DNA of 64,000 nucleotides from Pseudomonadales bacterium (GTDB lineage Bacteria; Pseudomonadota; Gammaproteobacteria; Pseudomonadales; Azotimanducaceae). The stretch spans positions 62,001 to 126,000 of the forward strand of contig JAJECH010000033.1 in the NCBI GenBank assembly GCA_022822135.1, written 5' to 3'. Numbering within the stretch: position 1 is the first letter of the stretch; the number at the start of each line of letters is the position of its first letter. The position numbers and the translations under genes were made by a program. Shown one piece after another: positions 45,594 through 54,575 of this stretch. The notes below the pieces were generated by a model that saw nothing but the letters and a program-made list of their open reading frames with translations, did no database searches and had not been told where the DNA came from.

Positions 45594-46646
45594 CTACAGC
45601 TGCAAGAATTTGAATTCCGTACTGGGTTTTCCAATCGCCCATAGGCTACATGTGCCGTTCGTGCCATCCAGACGGTATTCCAGCTCCGGTTCGAACTTAA
45701 AACGCAACAGCTCCCGCTGACAGTAGAGTTGAAACTCATTTATGACTCCGCTGACGTCCGTCACTGCAAACTGATTTCTTAGTAGCACATACTTACACTT
45801 GCCGTCTTTGTCGAGTAAGCCATTTACCGAATAGGTTTTGTCCGCGTCGCGTAATTCTTCGATGGAATTCCTGTATTGCTGAAGATCTAACTTCCGCGAT
45901 TCGTCCAATTCTTCTAATTTCTCTAACACATTGATCGTGCGTAACGATTCTCTGTAGTGTCCTAGCTGAATCTGTAGCTCAAGTTTCGTCCATAGTAAAT
46001 TCTCGAACAGATTCTCATCCATGTAGCGTGGTGTCTCGTTATAGCCGAGTGCTCGGTTCACGCTTGACAACTGCTGCGTTGGTGTTCCCCACTTCCTCTC
46101 AAAATAAAACCTCGCCGTCCAGTACATCGCATCTTCATAGAGTGTCTTCGTTCGCTCGCGAAGCTTCTCAAGTCGGGAGCTTGAGTCGTTCTGATCGCCT
46201 GCCTCAATTGCACGAACAGTTTCCATAAAACCTGCTCTAAACTGCTTAAAGTATGCTGGCGAATCTCCATGGATCGAAAATGCGACTTTGAAGCGATGAA
46301 CGCCATTAACTTTCTCGCCTTTATATTCGCCTGGTTCAAAAGTCGTTTTTTTCAGCGATCGGATCGCTGCTCGCTGAAACGCGGAGTGACCTACTGCATC
46401 AACGACAACGATGTCGTAGGGTTTACCATCACGATCGACCATCGTCTCAAGCTCAACCCATCCTTCTTGCTCCCTTGAAAGAGCAGCTAGAGGGTACAGT
46501 ATTGGACCACGTTTGATGACTTTAGGCGACGTGAGTGTGGGAATTTCCTTGGTGTCGGTCTCAGCGTTAATCGTCGCGCTTAAACCAAGGAGCCCGATAC
46601 CTAGTATCAGTAATGGAGGCTTCATCAATAGCATGTAGTTGGGCAC
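45594..46646 (-). CDS. Secreted protein with TonB C-terminal domain (copy 1)
   Basis: A 350-residue protein. The N-terminus is a signal peptide (LLILGIGLLGLSATINA). At about residues 50-130 it has a TonB C-terminal-like module (YPLAALSREQEGWVELE, VDRDGKPYDIVV, FEPGEYKGEKV). The remaining 220 residues form a helical part with the shared motif RTKTLYEDAMYWTARFYF...WGTPTQQLSSVNRALGY, then a beta-rich end. Unlike true TonB there is no proline-rich linker or membrane anchor after the signal. The translation start may be the internal ATG at 46625 or 46634 instead of the GTG. Its role is unknown. Confidence 0.65.
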   Translation of the reverse strand: MPNYMLLMKPPLLILGIGLLGLSATINAETDTKEIPTLTSPKVIKRGPILYPLAALSREQEGWVELETMVDRDGKPYDIVVVDAVGHSAFQRAAIRSLKKTTFEPGEYKGEKVNGVHRFKVAFSIHGDSPAYFKQFRAGFMETVRAIEAGDQNDSSSRLEKLRERTKTLYEDAMYWTARFYFERKWGTPTQQLSSVNRALGYNETPRYMDENLFENLLWTKLELQIQLGHYRESLRTINVLEKLEELDESRKLDLQQYRNSIEELRDADKTYSVNGLLDKDGKCKYVLLRNQFAVTDVSGVINEFQLYCQRELLRFKFEPELEYRLDGTNGTCSLWAIGKPSTEFKFLQL

Positions 46647-46697
46647 ATCGCTAACCTAATTCATCAATTCCTAGCTAGAGTTGCTCTACATGAAGAT

Positions 46698-47765
46698 TTA
46701 AAGCTGAACAAACGTGAATTCTGTCACAGGTTCCCCAACCACCGCAACGTTACAAGTACCGTTAGTCCCGTCAACGCAATACTCAAAATCAGGTTCATAC
46801 TCGAACCGAAATCGGTTACTCTGACAATAAAGTGTGAACTCTTTGACAGAACCCACGACATCGGTTAAACCAAAATTGTTTCGGAGTGGAGTGTAGTACC
46901 ACCTGCCATATTCGCTAAGTATCCCTGCGACCGTAAAAACCTTCTCAGAAGCACTAAGTTCGTTTATCGCGTTCTTATATTCCTGTGCTTGAGTCCGCAT
47001 GCCGTCTTCTACACCTTCGAGGGTCTCAAATGTACTCAATGTATCCAGCGCATCAGCGTAACGTCTACGATCGATCTGCAGACTGAATTTCGACCAAAGC
47101 AACTTCCGGTACAAATTCGCGTCCATATAACGTCGGTTCTTGTCATACCCTAACGCTCGACTCACACTACTCAGCTGCTGTGAAGGTGTACCCCACTGTT
47201 GATCGAAATAGTATTTCGCGGTCCAATACATTGCATCTTCATGGAGCGTCTTTCTCCGTTCCGACAAACCTTCCAATCCGTCCTCTGCATCAGCTTTCTC
47301 GTTTTCTGCAACTGCATTCACCACATCGAAAAATCGCTTTCTGAAAGCACTGTGATAGAGCGCGGCCTTACTTGCCATCTCGAACGTGACTTGCCACCAG
47401 TATCTGCTTTCGACCTGTTCGCCATTAGCCTCGCCAGGTTGGAATCTAGACCGACGCAAGGCTTGTATCGCGGCGCCCTCAAATGCTCGATCTCCTACCG
47501 AATCCGTCACAATAATGTCAAAGGGCTTGCCTTCGAGATCGATCATGGCTTGCAGCCTCACCCAACCTTCTTCGCTTTTGGATAAAGGTCGCTTCGGATA
47601 GAGAATCTTCGGCCTCTTGATGACTTTCGGATTCTTGAAGGTCATTACCTCCAATATCTCTGCTTCCGCATGCCAAAACCCGCTAAACGGGACGAGACTC
47701 ATCCCTAAGATGATGAGCAGATGTGATTTAAGGTGGATGACAAACATCCGATTCAACTTGCTCAA
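46698..47765 (-). CDS. Secreted protein with TonB C-terminal domain (copy 2)
   Basis: A 355-residue paralog of the gene 50 bases downstream. The same order is seen: signal sequence, TonB-like module (LYPKRPLSKSEEGWVRLQ, IDLEGKPFDIIV, FQPGEANGEQV), then the shared helical motif RRKTLHEDAMYWTAKYYF...WGTPSQQLSSVSRALGY. The end is the common FEYEPDFEY...TNGTC. The first codon is TTG, but the ATG at 47747 seven codons later is a better start. The two genes are in tandem on the minus strand, a clear local duplication. Confidence 0.65.
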   Translation of the reverse strand: MSKLNRMFVIHLKSHLLIILGMSLVPFSGFWHAEAEILEVMTFKNPKVIKRPKILYPKRPLSKSEEGWVRLQAMIDLEGKPFDIIVTDSVGDRAFEGAAIQALRRSRFQPGEANGEQVESRYWWQVTFEMASKAALYHSAFRKRFFDVVNAVAENEKADAEDGLEGLSERRKTLHEDAMYWTAKYYFDQQWGTPSQQLSSVSRALGYDKNRRYMDANLYRKLLWSKFSLQIDRRRYADALDTLSTFETLEGVEDGMRTQAQEYKNAINELSASEKVFTVAGILSEYGRWYYTPLRNNFGLTDVVGSVKEFTLYCQSNRFRFEYEPDFEYCVDGTNGTCNVAVVGEPVTEFTFVQL

Positions 47766-47925
47766 GAACGTGCTTTCCTCAAGAGTAGAAACTTAAATCG
47801 TTGAGATGCCGGTCGCGAGCATGTTAGCCGAACTAAAAGATCTATCTTGCTGAATGAGAGGTAAGGTGACTTACTCCAATTCACGTTGTGAAGATGCTCG
47901 CCAGTCAAAATCGCAATATTGCGGA

Positions 47926-48669
47926 TTAATTCACCGAAACGAACGACGCCGCGGCTATTCTGCAAGTCGCGTCCTTCTTCTCGATCAGAAAAACCCCTCG
48001 AACGAGGCACCTACTAGTTGAATCGTATGAAACCGCAATATTTGCGCCTTGCGAACCGTTTTGTATTACAGTAATTTCGCCTATTTCGTGCGGTGTCAGG
48101 TCAAATTTCAGTAACGAGCGCGTAAGCAAGTCTTCAGTTTCAAGCGTTTGAACAGAATCAGTACCCACGAATATAAACGGATAGCGTAAGAGTGCCGCGC
48201 ATGCGGTCGCGTTACCACCCTTCAATAGTTGAAGAAATCGTTTAACCACATTCATAGGTTCCTGGTCTTCAGTGTCCTCCCACCTTGCACTTGCGCCGCA
48301 CGCGAAACGCGCTTGTACGCCCCAAGCGTTCTGTGGTTTCGTTAATACGTATACAACGCGGTTCGAAAGGATCGGCTGATCCTCAGCGTCATATCGCACC
48401 CAACCACCCACTAGATGCATCTTCTCGGGTGCGGACTGGATAGCTCGTGGTTCTATCCCTTCCGTTCGAACCCAACCTGTCGCTTCTCGTTGAGTCCAAG
48501 TTGCCGCCGCGGCAAATTCCTCCGCAGTTTCGAAATGCTCAACCCGCCCCGGCGCGGCTACACGCACGTGTGGATAACTCATCACAGCTGCCCACGCCCG
48601 CGCATCCTTCGCGCGATCAGCACGAAAAAACTCCCAGTACGTGGCTTCGGGTGTCCGCCCTATGACCAA
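47926..48669 (-). CDS. Protein of unnamed MSYPHVRV family (copy 1), probable double NTF2-like fold
   Basis: A 247-residue protein without signal peptide. Residues 1-125 carry the pattern YWEFFRADRAKDARAWAAVMSYPHVRV, then KMHLVGGWVRYDAEDQPILSNRVVYVLT and WGVQARF. The layout of helices and strands suggests an NTF2/SnoaL-like fold. A second half (FLQLLKGGNATACAALLRYPFIFVG) may be a second similar domain. A close relative is at 54566-55264. It starts with TTG inside the end of the enolase-superfamily gene (10-base overlap). No family name was recognised and the function is unknown. Confidence 0.6.
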   Translation of the reverse strand: MVIGRTPEATYWEFFRADRAKDARAWAAVMSYPHVRVAAPGRVEHFETAEEFAAAATWTQREATGWVRTEGIEPRAIQSAPEKMHLVGGWVRYDAEDQPILSNRVVYVLTKPQNAWGVQARFACGASARWEDTEDQEPMNVVKRFLQLLKGGNATACAALLRYPFIFVGTDSVQTLETEDLLTRSLLKFDLTPHEIGEITVIQNGSQGANIAVSYDSTSRCLVRGVFLIEKKDATCRIAAASFVSVN

Positions 48670-49814
48670 TCCACTCCTTGTCTCGATGGATTGCTACCTA
48701 ATCGATGTGCCCATGGTCGCGCGTTCTCGTTCCATGGATGTGCAGCCAACCATTCCTCATTCATCGAAACACCGAGTCCAGGTCCAGGAGGTAGTCCAAA
48801 GTAACCATCTTTTTGCACTGGGAAATCGCCAACTGTCGCGTCAACGAACCATGGATGAATACCTCCTTCCTGTATTACGAAATTCGGCGTGCAAACATCC
48901 AAATGCAGTGCTGCAACGGTGGCAAAGGGACCGTAGCAGTTGTGCGGTTGAATGCCGACGTAGTACGCCTCCGCCATCGCAGCAATCTTCTTGGTTTCAA
49001 GAATCCCACCGGCATACATGATGTCGGGTTGAATGAGGTCGACGGCGTGCAAAGGCAATAGGTCAGCAAAATCAAACTTGGTCAGCAACCGTTCCCCAGT
49101 CGCGATCGGGATGTTCACTTGGTCCGAAACGCGTTTCAAGGCATCGAGATTCTGTGGAGGAACGGGCTCTTCAAAATAGAAGGGACGATAAGGTTCCATC
49201 CGATTGCCGACTCGAATGGCATCAGACGGCGAAAGACGTCCATGGACTTCTACAAATAGCTCAACATCGTTGCCGACCGCTTCTCTGACTGCCTTCAGTT
49301 TTTCCACAGCTAGATCTTCCGAGCGACGGTCGATGAATATGCCTCGATGTTCAAACGGATCGCCTTTGAGCGCAGTCAATCCACGCTCGATGTGATTCAT
49401 AGCGTTCTGTACTGCTGCTTCAGGTGTTGGTCCGTCCCATCTGCCGTACGTCCAAATCCGATCGCGAATCTTGCCACCAAGTAATTCGTACACCGGTGCG
49501 TTTAACGCTTGTCCCTTGATATCCCACAGGGCGATCTCAATACCACTAATTGCAGACATCTGCACGACGCCGCCACGCACGTGGAAATAGTGGTAAAGCG
49601 TTTGCCAGTGCTTCTCGATCGCCATCGGATCTTCGCCCACAAGTAACTGGCCGAACTCATCGACCATAGTCGCTACTGCCAGCGGTCCACTTGTCGCCTC
49701 TCCCCAACCAACGATCCCTTCGTCGGTCTCGATTTTGACATACACATAGTTGCGTGTCACTCTTGGACCCGTTGGTCCACTAGCCGGTATGGCTTTAACC
49801 GCAGTGATTTTCAT
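48660..49814 (-). CDS. Enolase-superfamily sugar-acid dehydratase (DgoD-like)
   Basis: A 384-residue member of the mandelate racemase group closest by eye to D-galactonate dehydratases. The first metal ligand position reads FVEVHGRLSP, with Glu where DgoD has Asp (DFHGR). The other ligands are Glu in FEEPVPP and Glu in TGERL. The His in QPHNCYGP is the expected acid/base residue. Length is normal. It lies 144 bases downstream of the PQQ-type dehydrogenase gene and overlaps the unnamed-family gene. Together they suggest oxidation of an aldose to an aldonate and its dehydration. Confidence 0.88.
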   Translation of the reverse strand: MKITAVKAIPASGPTGPRVTRNYVYVKIETDEGIVGWGEATSGPLAVATMVDEFGQLLVGEDPMAIEKHWQTLYHYFHVRGGVVQMSAISGIEIALWDIKGQALNAPVYELLGGKIRDRIWTYGRWDGPTPEAAVQNAMNHIERGLTALKGDPFEHRGIFIDRRSEDLAVEKLKAVREAVGNDVELFVEVHGRLSPSDAIRVGNRMEPYRPFYFEEPVPPQNLDALKRVSDQVNIPIATGERLLTKFDFADLLPLHAVDLIQPDIMYAGGILETKKIAAMAEAYYVGIQPHNCYGPFATVAALHLDVCTPNFVIQEGGIHPWFVDATVGDFPVQKDGYFGLPPGPGLGVSMNEEWLAAHPWNENARPWAHRLGSNPSRQGVDWS

Positions 49815-49958
49815 GTTCTATTACGCTTATATTGTTATTTTTTGAGGAAGGCCGCATACTGAATTTCTGTTTCCATCAACTGAAGATACCACCTGCTTCA
49901 CACCGAAAAGATCCGATTCAGATGTGGACCCGGCGTTCATTCAAGACCCGCGCGACCA

Positions 49959-51470
49959 TCACCTAGGAGTCAGTTTCCGAATCCATCCGTCGCCCTTTGA
50001 GAGGATATACAGCTCACCAGCCGCATCCGCACTAATCCGCAGGTCAACGCGCCGCGTATGCGGTGCATGACCAGGGCTCGTATTGCGATGTCCGGCGATG
50101 TCCGCTAGCGTCCCGCTTTCACCGTCGACCGTAACATCCAACTCAAATATCGTAGCAGGTGAGTCGGGTTCAAGGGCTGCCGTATCAATGTAGAACAACC
50201 GACCTCGAACGATGTCAGTGAACACGAACATACCGACCAAGTCTGGAATGTCCGAGCCACGATACACGATACCTGAACCAATCGCGAAACCTTCGTCGTG
50301 GTCATACTGTGCGACAGGATAGATAAAGTCTGAGGAGTCCGATTCACGTTCGTAGACTCCACCAAGGGAATCTTCAGTATCGGTGCCCATCGCTGTTGCA
50401 AACGTGCCTTCTCGGAGGCGCCATCCGTAGTTGCCACCGGCAACTCCGATGTTCACTTCTTCAACCTGGTCTTGACCGATATCGAGAATGAACATTCGAC
50501 CATCTGCAGTATCCCACGAGTAGTTCTGGGGATGCCTTAATCCATACGCCCATACTTCGGGCAATCCGTCGGCACCGTCGGCAAACGGGTTATCAGCCGG
50601 AATACCGTACTGTGCGTCGTCCCCGCCTCCAAGCGGATCTAGACGGATGATCGTTCCTAGGATACTGTTCGGGTTCTGTCCGTGTTGCCGAGGATCATGC
50701 GCGGAGCCGCCATCGCCAAAACTCACATAGAGCGTGCCATAGTCCGCATCCCCACGATTAGCTGTCGGATTGAACGCAACATTGCCAACGTTGTGGTTAG
50801 GCGCAAACTGACCAACCCGTAGCATTTCGCGAAACTCACCCGAAAAGACTCCGCCGGTCGGGTCAGTAACTGACCATTCCGCGAGAACGCTCTCCTGAAC
50901 TGAACCTCCCTCCTCAATGAAATCCGCGGTTCCGTCCGGACTCGCGGTAAAGGTGGTATAGAACTTACCGAATCCTTCTTCGCCCTCATTAGCAAAATCG
51001 GGATGAAACGCGAACCCCATAAAACCAGATTCTTGTACGAATCGATCTGGATTAAAGCCCACATTCTCATTGCGAAGGTCTAGGTAACTTACGGGTTCAG
51101 ACCCATCCGCGTTCGTTACCCAGAGGATGCCGCGCGTGTCGTTAAAAAAGAATCGATCGCCGACCTGTTGCATGTATTGAATGCGGGTAGCGGGGTTGTT
51201 CACGCCACCACCACTCGCGCGATCTTCGGTAGCTGGACCTTGCACGAACTGCACCGCATCGACTGTAATAGAACCGACTTCGATGACACTCTCGATTGGG
51301 TCGCTCAACCGCGCAGGAGGCGGGGGTGGGGGAGGTGGCGGTGCTGGCGGCGGTGTTGTGGGTGTGGGAGGTGGGGATGGATCGCCACCAGAAGAACCCC
51401 CACAACCAGTCACCAATATGCTGGTAGCGAAGCTTGCAAGTAACCACCGCAACGAATATGGCATTTTCAC
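49959..51470 (-). CDS. PQQ-type aldose sugar dehydrogenase, lipoprotein
   Basis: A 503-residue protein. The signal peptide ends in a lipobox (LVTGC near residue 22), so it is a lipid-anchored periplasmic protein. A proline-rich linker (about 30-52) follows. The catalytic six-bladed propeller carries the soluble-glucose-dehydrogenase/sorbosone family motifs APNHNVGNVAFNP, FGDGGSAHDPRQHGQN, YGLRHPQNYSWD and DIGQDQVEEVN. Such enzymes oxidise aldoses at C1 with pyrroloquinoline quinone. The proline codons make a striking one-sided run on the DNA. Confidence 0.85.
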   Translation of the reverse strand: MKMPYSLRWLLASFATSILVTGCGGSSGGDPSPPPTPTTPPPAPPPPPPPPPARLSDPIESVIEVGSITVDAVQFVQGPATEDRASGGGVNNPATRIQYMQQVGDRFFFNDTRGILWVTNADGSEPVSYLDLRNENVGFNPDRFVQESGFMGFAFHPDFANEGEEGFGKFYTTFTASPDGTADFIEEGGSVQESVLAEWSVTDPTGGVFSGEFREMLRVGQFAPNHNVGNVAFNPTANRGDADYGTLYVSFGDGGSAHDPRQHGQNPNSILGTIIRLDPLGGGDDAQYGIPADNPFADGADGLPEVWAYGLRHPQNYSWDTADGRMFILDIGQDQVEEVNIGVAGGNYGWRLREGTFATAMGTDTEDSLGGVYERESDSSDFIYPVAQYDHDEGFAIGSGIVYRGSDIPDLVGMFVFTDIVRGRLFYIDTAALEPDSPATIFELDVTVDGESGTLADIAGHRNTSPGHAPHTRRVDLRISADAAGELYILSKGDGWIRKLTPR

Positions 51471-51658
51471 GTCTCAGCGCTCCCTAGAACTAGGGGCTCT
51501 CGTCCACTGTAATTCATCAGCGTTTTTTCGATTATAGAACCGAGGTGGGAAAGCATTGACAGCCTAAAACGAACACGTATCCAACCGTTTAATATCGGGA
51601 ATGACCCCGCAAATCTACCCATTGCGTGGCGTTCCACTCAAATCTGGCAAGCGAACTA

Positions 51659-52465
51659 ATGGCTTTCGAGAACCTTATTTACGACGTGCAAGAACACGTT
51701 GCAACGTTAACGCTCAACAGACCCGAAAAGCTCAACGCGCTTAGTGGCGGTCTCCAACAGGATCTCCGCGATGCGCTTGAGGAAGCCCAACGGAGCGATG
51801 AAATCCGGGTCATTCTTCTTACTGGTGCGGGGCGTGGTTTTTGCTCAGGTGCCGATCTCACGCCTAATCCTGGTGCGCCTTCGAAGGAAACACCCGAATC
51901 ACAGCAAAACCAACTCATGGACGATTTAGGATGGGTTGGTCGTCAAGCCCTTGCGATCTACAGCATTGATAAGCCAACGATCGCCGTCATGAACGGCGTA
52001 GCCGCCGGTGCAGGGATGAGTCTTAGCTTAGGGTGCGATATGCGAATCGGGAGCGAAAAATCCAGATTCAAGACCGTATTCATCGAACGAAATCTCTCAC
52101 CAGATAGTGGCATGTCCTTCTTTCTACCTCGAATTGTGGGTTACTCACGAGCCGCTGATTTGATCTACACGAGTAGAACCTTGGAGTCGGAAGAAGCCTA
52201 TCGAATCGGACTTCTCGACCGTCTTGTTAGCCATGACACGCTATTGGATACCGCACATGAAGTGGCCGCACAAATGGCTACTTGGCCGCCGTTAGCACTT
52301 CGGACGTCAAAACGCGTACTCCAACATAACAATGAAGTTGAACTAGAGGACGCGTTGAGATATGAACTTAGCAATCTCGCAACGCCGCGTAAAGCAGTTA
52401 ACGACCAGCGTGAGTCACGACTGTCATTCATCGAGAAGCGAAAACCCAACTTTACGGGGACTTAA
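51659..52465 (+). CDS. Enoyl-CoA hydratase/isomerase family protein
   Basis: A 268-residue crotonase-fold enzyme. The oxyanion-hole motif is GRGFCSGADL near residue 65, with GVAAGAGMSLSLGCDMRI near 115. Downstream ERNLSPDSGMSFFLPRIVG holds the region of the catalytic acid in PaaG-type isomerases (Asp in SPDSG). The ATG at 51659 was taken because MAFENLIYDV matches the family N-terminus; a GTG at 51626 is the alternative. Substrate unknown. Confidence 0.88.
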   Translation: MAFENLIYDVQEHVATLTLNRPEKLNALSGGLQQDLRDALEEAQRSDEIRVILLTGAGRGFCSGADLTPNPGAPSKETPESQQNQLMDDLGWVGRQALAIYSIDKPTIAVMNGVAAGAGMSLSLGCDMRIGSEKSRFKTVFIERNLSPDSGMSFFLPRIVGYSRAADLIYTSRTLESEEAYRIGLLDRLVSHDTLLDTAHEVAAQMATWPPLALRTSKRVLQHNNEVELEDALRYELSNLATPRKAVNDQRESRLSFIEKRKPNFTGT

Positions 52466-52506
52466 CGTAGCCAACTACAATCGCCACCTCTGAGACGGGG
52501 TTTAAG

Positions 52507-52926
52507 ATGAGACGATTTGCTGCATTCGTACTAGCAATATCCGTGAGTTCCCTAATCGCGGCTGACGAAGATCAAGTTGAGTATCGACAAGAGGTTATGT
52601 CGGCAATCGGTGGCACGATGGGAGCCATCGGAAAAATCCTCAAAGAGGAAGTTGACCGGCCAAACGACCTTGCAACACTCGCAGCTGCTCTTGCCGAACT
52701 TGCGAGTACCGCGCAGAACGTCTTTCCCGAAGGGTCCGAAGGCGGCGATGCGTTGCCAGAGATTTGGGAAGAGTCTGAAGACTTTGCGGAACGACTTACA
52801 GCACTGAAGGACGCAGCCAGCAACTTTCGAGAGGTGGCAAAATCAGCCGATATGGCGGAAATCGGTGCAGCGGTCGGTGCAGTTGGTCGGACCTGTCGAG
52901 GTTGTCACCACAACTACCGCGAATAG
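52507..52926 (+). CDS. Cytochrome c' (periplasmic)
   Basis: A 139-residue class II cytochrome c. A signal peptide (1-19, ending LIAA) leads into a four-helix bundle, with the heme-binding motif CRGCH near the C-terminus, as in cytochrome c' and c556. It converges with the cytochrome b561 gene (3 bases between stops), a pairing seen in many Proteobacteria, so the two may work together in periplasmic electron transfer or gas binding. Confidence 0.9.
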   Translation: MRRFAAFVLAISVSSLIAADEDQVEYRQEVMSAIGGTMGAIGKILKEEVDRPNDLATLAAALAELASTAQNVFPEGSEGGDALPEIWEESEDFAERLTALKDAASNFREVAKSADMAEIGAAVGAVGRTCRGCHHNYRE

Positions 52927-52929
52927 CTG

Positions 52930-53586
52930 CTAATCAGCAAGCCACGTCAACAGCCCAAACATTAGGGACGCAGCGCCTAAGCTGATCAGCGCTCGTACCC
53001 AGGGAGTTGAAACCGCCGGAAGTGTCACGCGTTTCTGACCTGTGATCATGCTCAGAGGTGTCGAATCGCGCAATATGACACCATAAATTAGGTGTGCGCT
53101 TAGATGAACGGCCACTGCTGCAATTACGAACCGCCAAGCGTTGTGGTGTAGCAAGTAGATCCAATCAAACGTGTCTTCGTCAATGTAGCTATATAGCGGC
53201 CCTTCAAAGAAGATATCGTCCGTCATAAACAAACCGGTCACCGACTGTACGAGCGCTGCCATCATCAAGATCACTACCAAGACGATACCTGGGGCTGTAT
53301 GCGGAGTTAGTTCACCTTTTCGTAGAAAGTGATTTATGAACTTTCGAGGGGTCGTCCAATACTTCGTCCAGCGAGCGTAAGTTGAACCGCAAATTCCCCA
53401 GATCACGCGGAAAACGAGCAGAGATACAACGCAAATACCCGCCCACTGGTGGACTTCGATATCGTAGAGTTCTTCGATCAACCCAGTAGCGAGTGCCGTC
53501 AGGACTGCTGCGCCAAAAAGCCAATGCCAGATCCGAAGCGGAACATCCCAGACGGTGACTTTGTCGGGGGCCACTTTTTCTACCAA
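52930..53586 (-). CDS. Cytochrome b561 family membrane protein
   Basis: A 218-residue protein with four to five membrane segments and a VWDVPLRIWHWLFG start. Heme ligand candidates are His in IWHW, His in EVHQWAG, His in LLHHNAWR and HLSAHLIYG, as in diheme Ni/Fe-hydrogenase-type b561 proteins. It passes electrons from quinol to a soluble cytochrome, plausibly the neighbouring cytochrome c'. The start is a TTG within the end of the aldo/keto reductase gene (seven-base overlap), or the GTG four codons later. Confidence 0.88.
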   Translation of the reverse strand: MVEKVAPDKVTVWDVPLRIWHWLFGAAVLTALATGLIEELYDIEVHQWAGICVVSLLVFRVIWGICGSTYARWTKYWTTPRKFINHFLRKGELTPHTAPGIVLVVILMMAALVQSVTGLFMTDDIFFEGPLYSYIDEDTFDWIYLLHHNAWRFVIAAVAVHLSAHLIYGVILRDSTPLSMITGQKRVTLPAVSTPWVRALISLGAASLMFGLLTWLAD

Positions 53587-54575
53587 GTGCGCGAGAGTCC
53601 TTGATCAGCCAAGTCCGTCCATAACGCGTCTGGAATCGACACGTTTAGCAGCGCCGCATTCTCCTCAACTTCACGCAATGCCCACATACCGGGGATCACA
53701 CTCGCGACTGCGGGATGCCGCAGCACGTATTGGAGGGCGGCGGCACGCATGTCGACTTCGTGAGCATTGCAAACCGTACGAATGTTCTGGGCTTTTTCCC
53801 AAAGATCATCTGGCGCTGGCTCGTAGTCATAAGTCGCGCGCCGTCGCTCAGCATTCGCGAGAATGCCCGAGTTGTATGGTCCGCCGATGATCACAGAGAC
53901 GTTCCGATCGACGCACATAGGCAACATTGTGTCAAGCGGTTCTTGCTCAAGCAATGTGAACCGTCCAGCCAAGAGGAAACAATCTGGCTCGAACTCCTGC
54001 ATCACGCGCACGCACACAGCAGATTCGTTAACGCCTAAGCCAATCGCTCTCACCAACCCTTGTTCGCGCAGACGATGCATCGCCGGTAAAGCACCGTTCG
54101 CGGCAGATTCATAGATTCCAGGTTGATCGTCACCATGTGTCCAACGATCTATGTCATGGCACAGCAATATGTCAATACGATCGAGATTAAGTCGCCGTAA
54201 ACTGCTTTCGACAGATTCAACGACGGCATCGCTGGAATAGTCATAGCGAATGGCCAAGTTCTCGTTGTCGCGCATTTGCATGTTACGAGTCCCCTCTTCA
54301 ACAGGGACTAACAAGCGACCGATCTTTGTCGATAGGACGAAATCGTCTCTCGGCTTTTCGCTCAGAACACGGCCGACCCGTTTCTCTGACAAGCCATGTC
54401 CGTACAGAGGTGCAGAATCGAAATAGCGGATCCCAGCGTCCCACGCGGCGTTGAGTATGGCATCACTATCTTCATTGGAAATGCGATCACCGACACCACC
54501 GAGTGACGCACACCCCATTCCCCAAGCCGTGACTTCAACTCCAGTACGACCTATCTTGCGTTTTTCTAAAGCCAT
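53580..54575 (-). CDS. Aldo/keto reductase (sugar dehydrogenase type)
   Basis: A 331-residue NAD(P)-dependent TIM-barrel enzyme. The catalytic tetrad is visible: Asp and Tyr in RYFDSAPLYGHG near residue 53, Lys in LSTKIGR near 83, and His in ILLCHDIDRW near 138. The motif around SAPLYGHGLSEKRVG is shared with L-fucose/L-galactose and D-threo-aldose dehydrogenases, which make lactones. It overlaps the unnamed-family gene by 10 bases. The substrate class is inferred from motif resemblance. Confidence 0.88.
   Translation of the reverse strand: MALEKRKIGRTGVEVTAWGMGCASLGGVGDRISNEDSDAILNAAWDAGIRYFDSAPLYGHGLSEKRVGRVLSEKPRDDFVLSTKIGRLLVPVEEGTRNMQMRDNENLAIRYDYSSDAVVESVESSLRRLNLDRIDILLCHDIDRWTHGDDQPGIYESAANGALPAMHRLREQGLVRAIGLGVNESAVCVRVMQEFEPDCFLLAGRFTLLEQEPLDTMLPMCVDRNVSVIIGGPYNSGILANAERRRATYDYEPAPDDLWEKAQNIRTVCNAHEVDMRAAALQYVLRHPAVASVIPGMWALREVEENAALLNVSIPDALWTDLADQGLSRTW

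Noticed and set aside
51181-51537. Glycine-rich open frame antisense to the sugar dehydrogenase gene
   Set aside because: Its glycine run is simply the complement of the proline-rich linker codons of the real lipoprotein.
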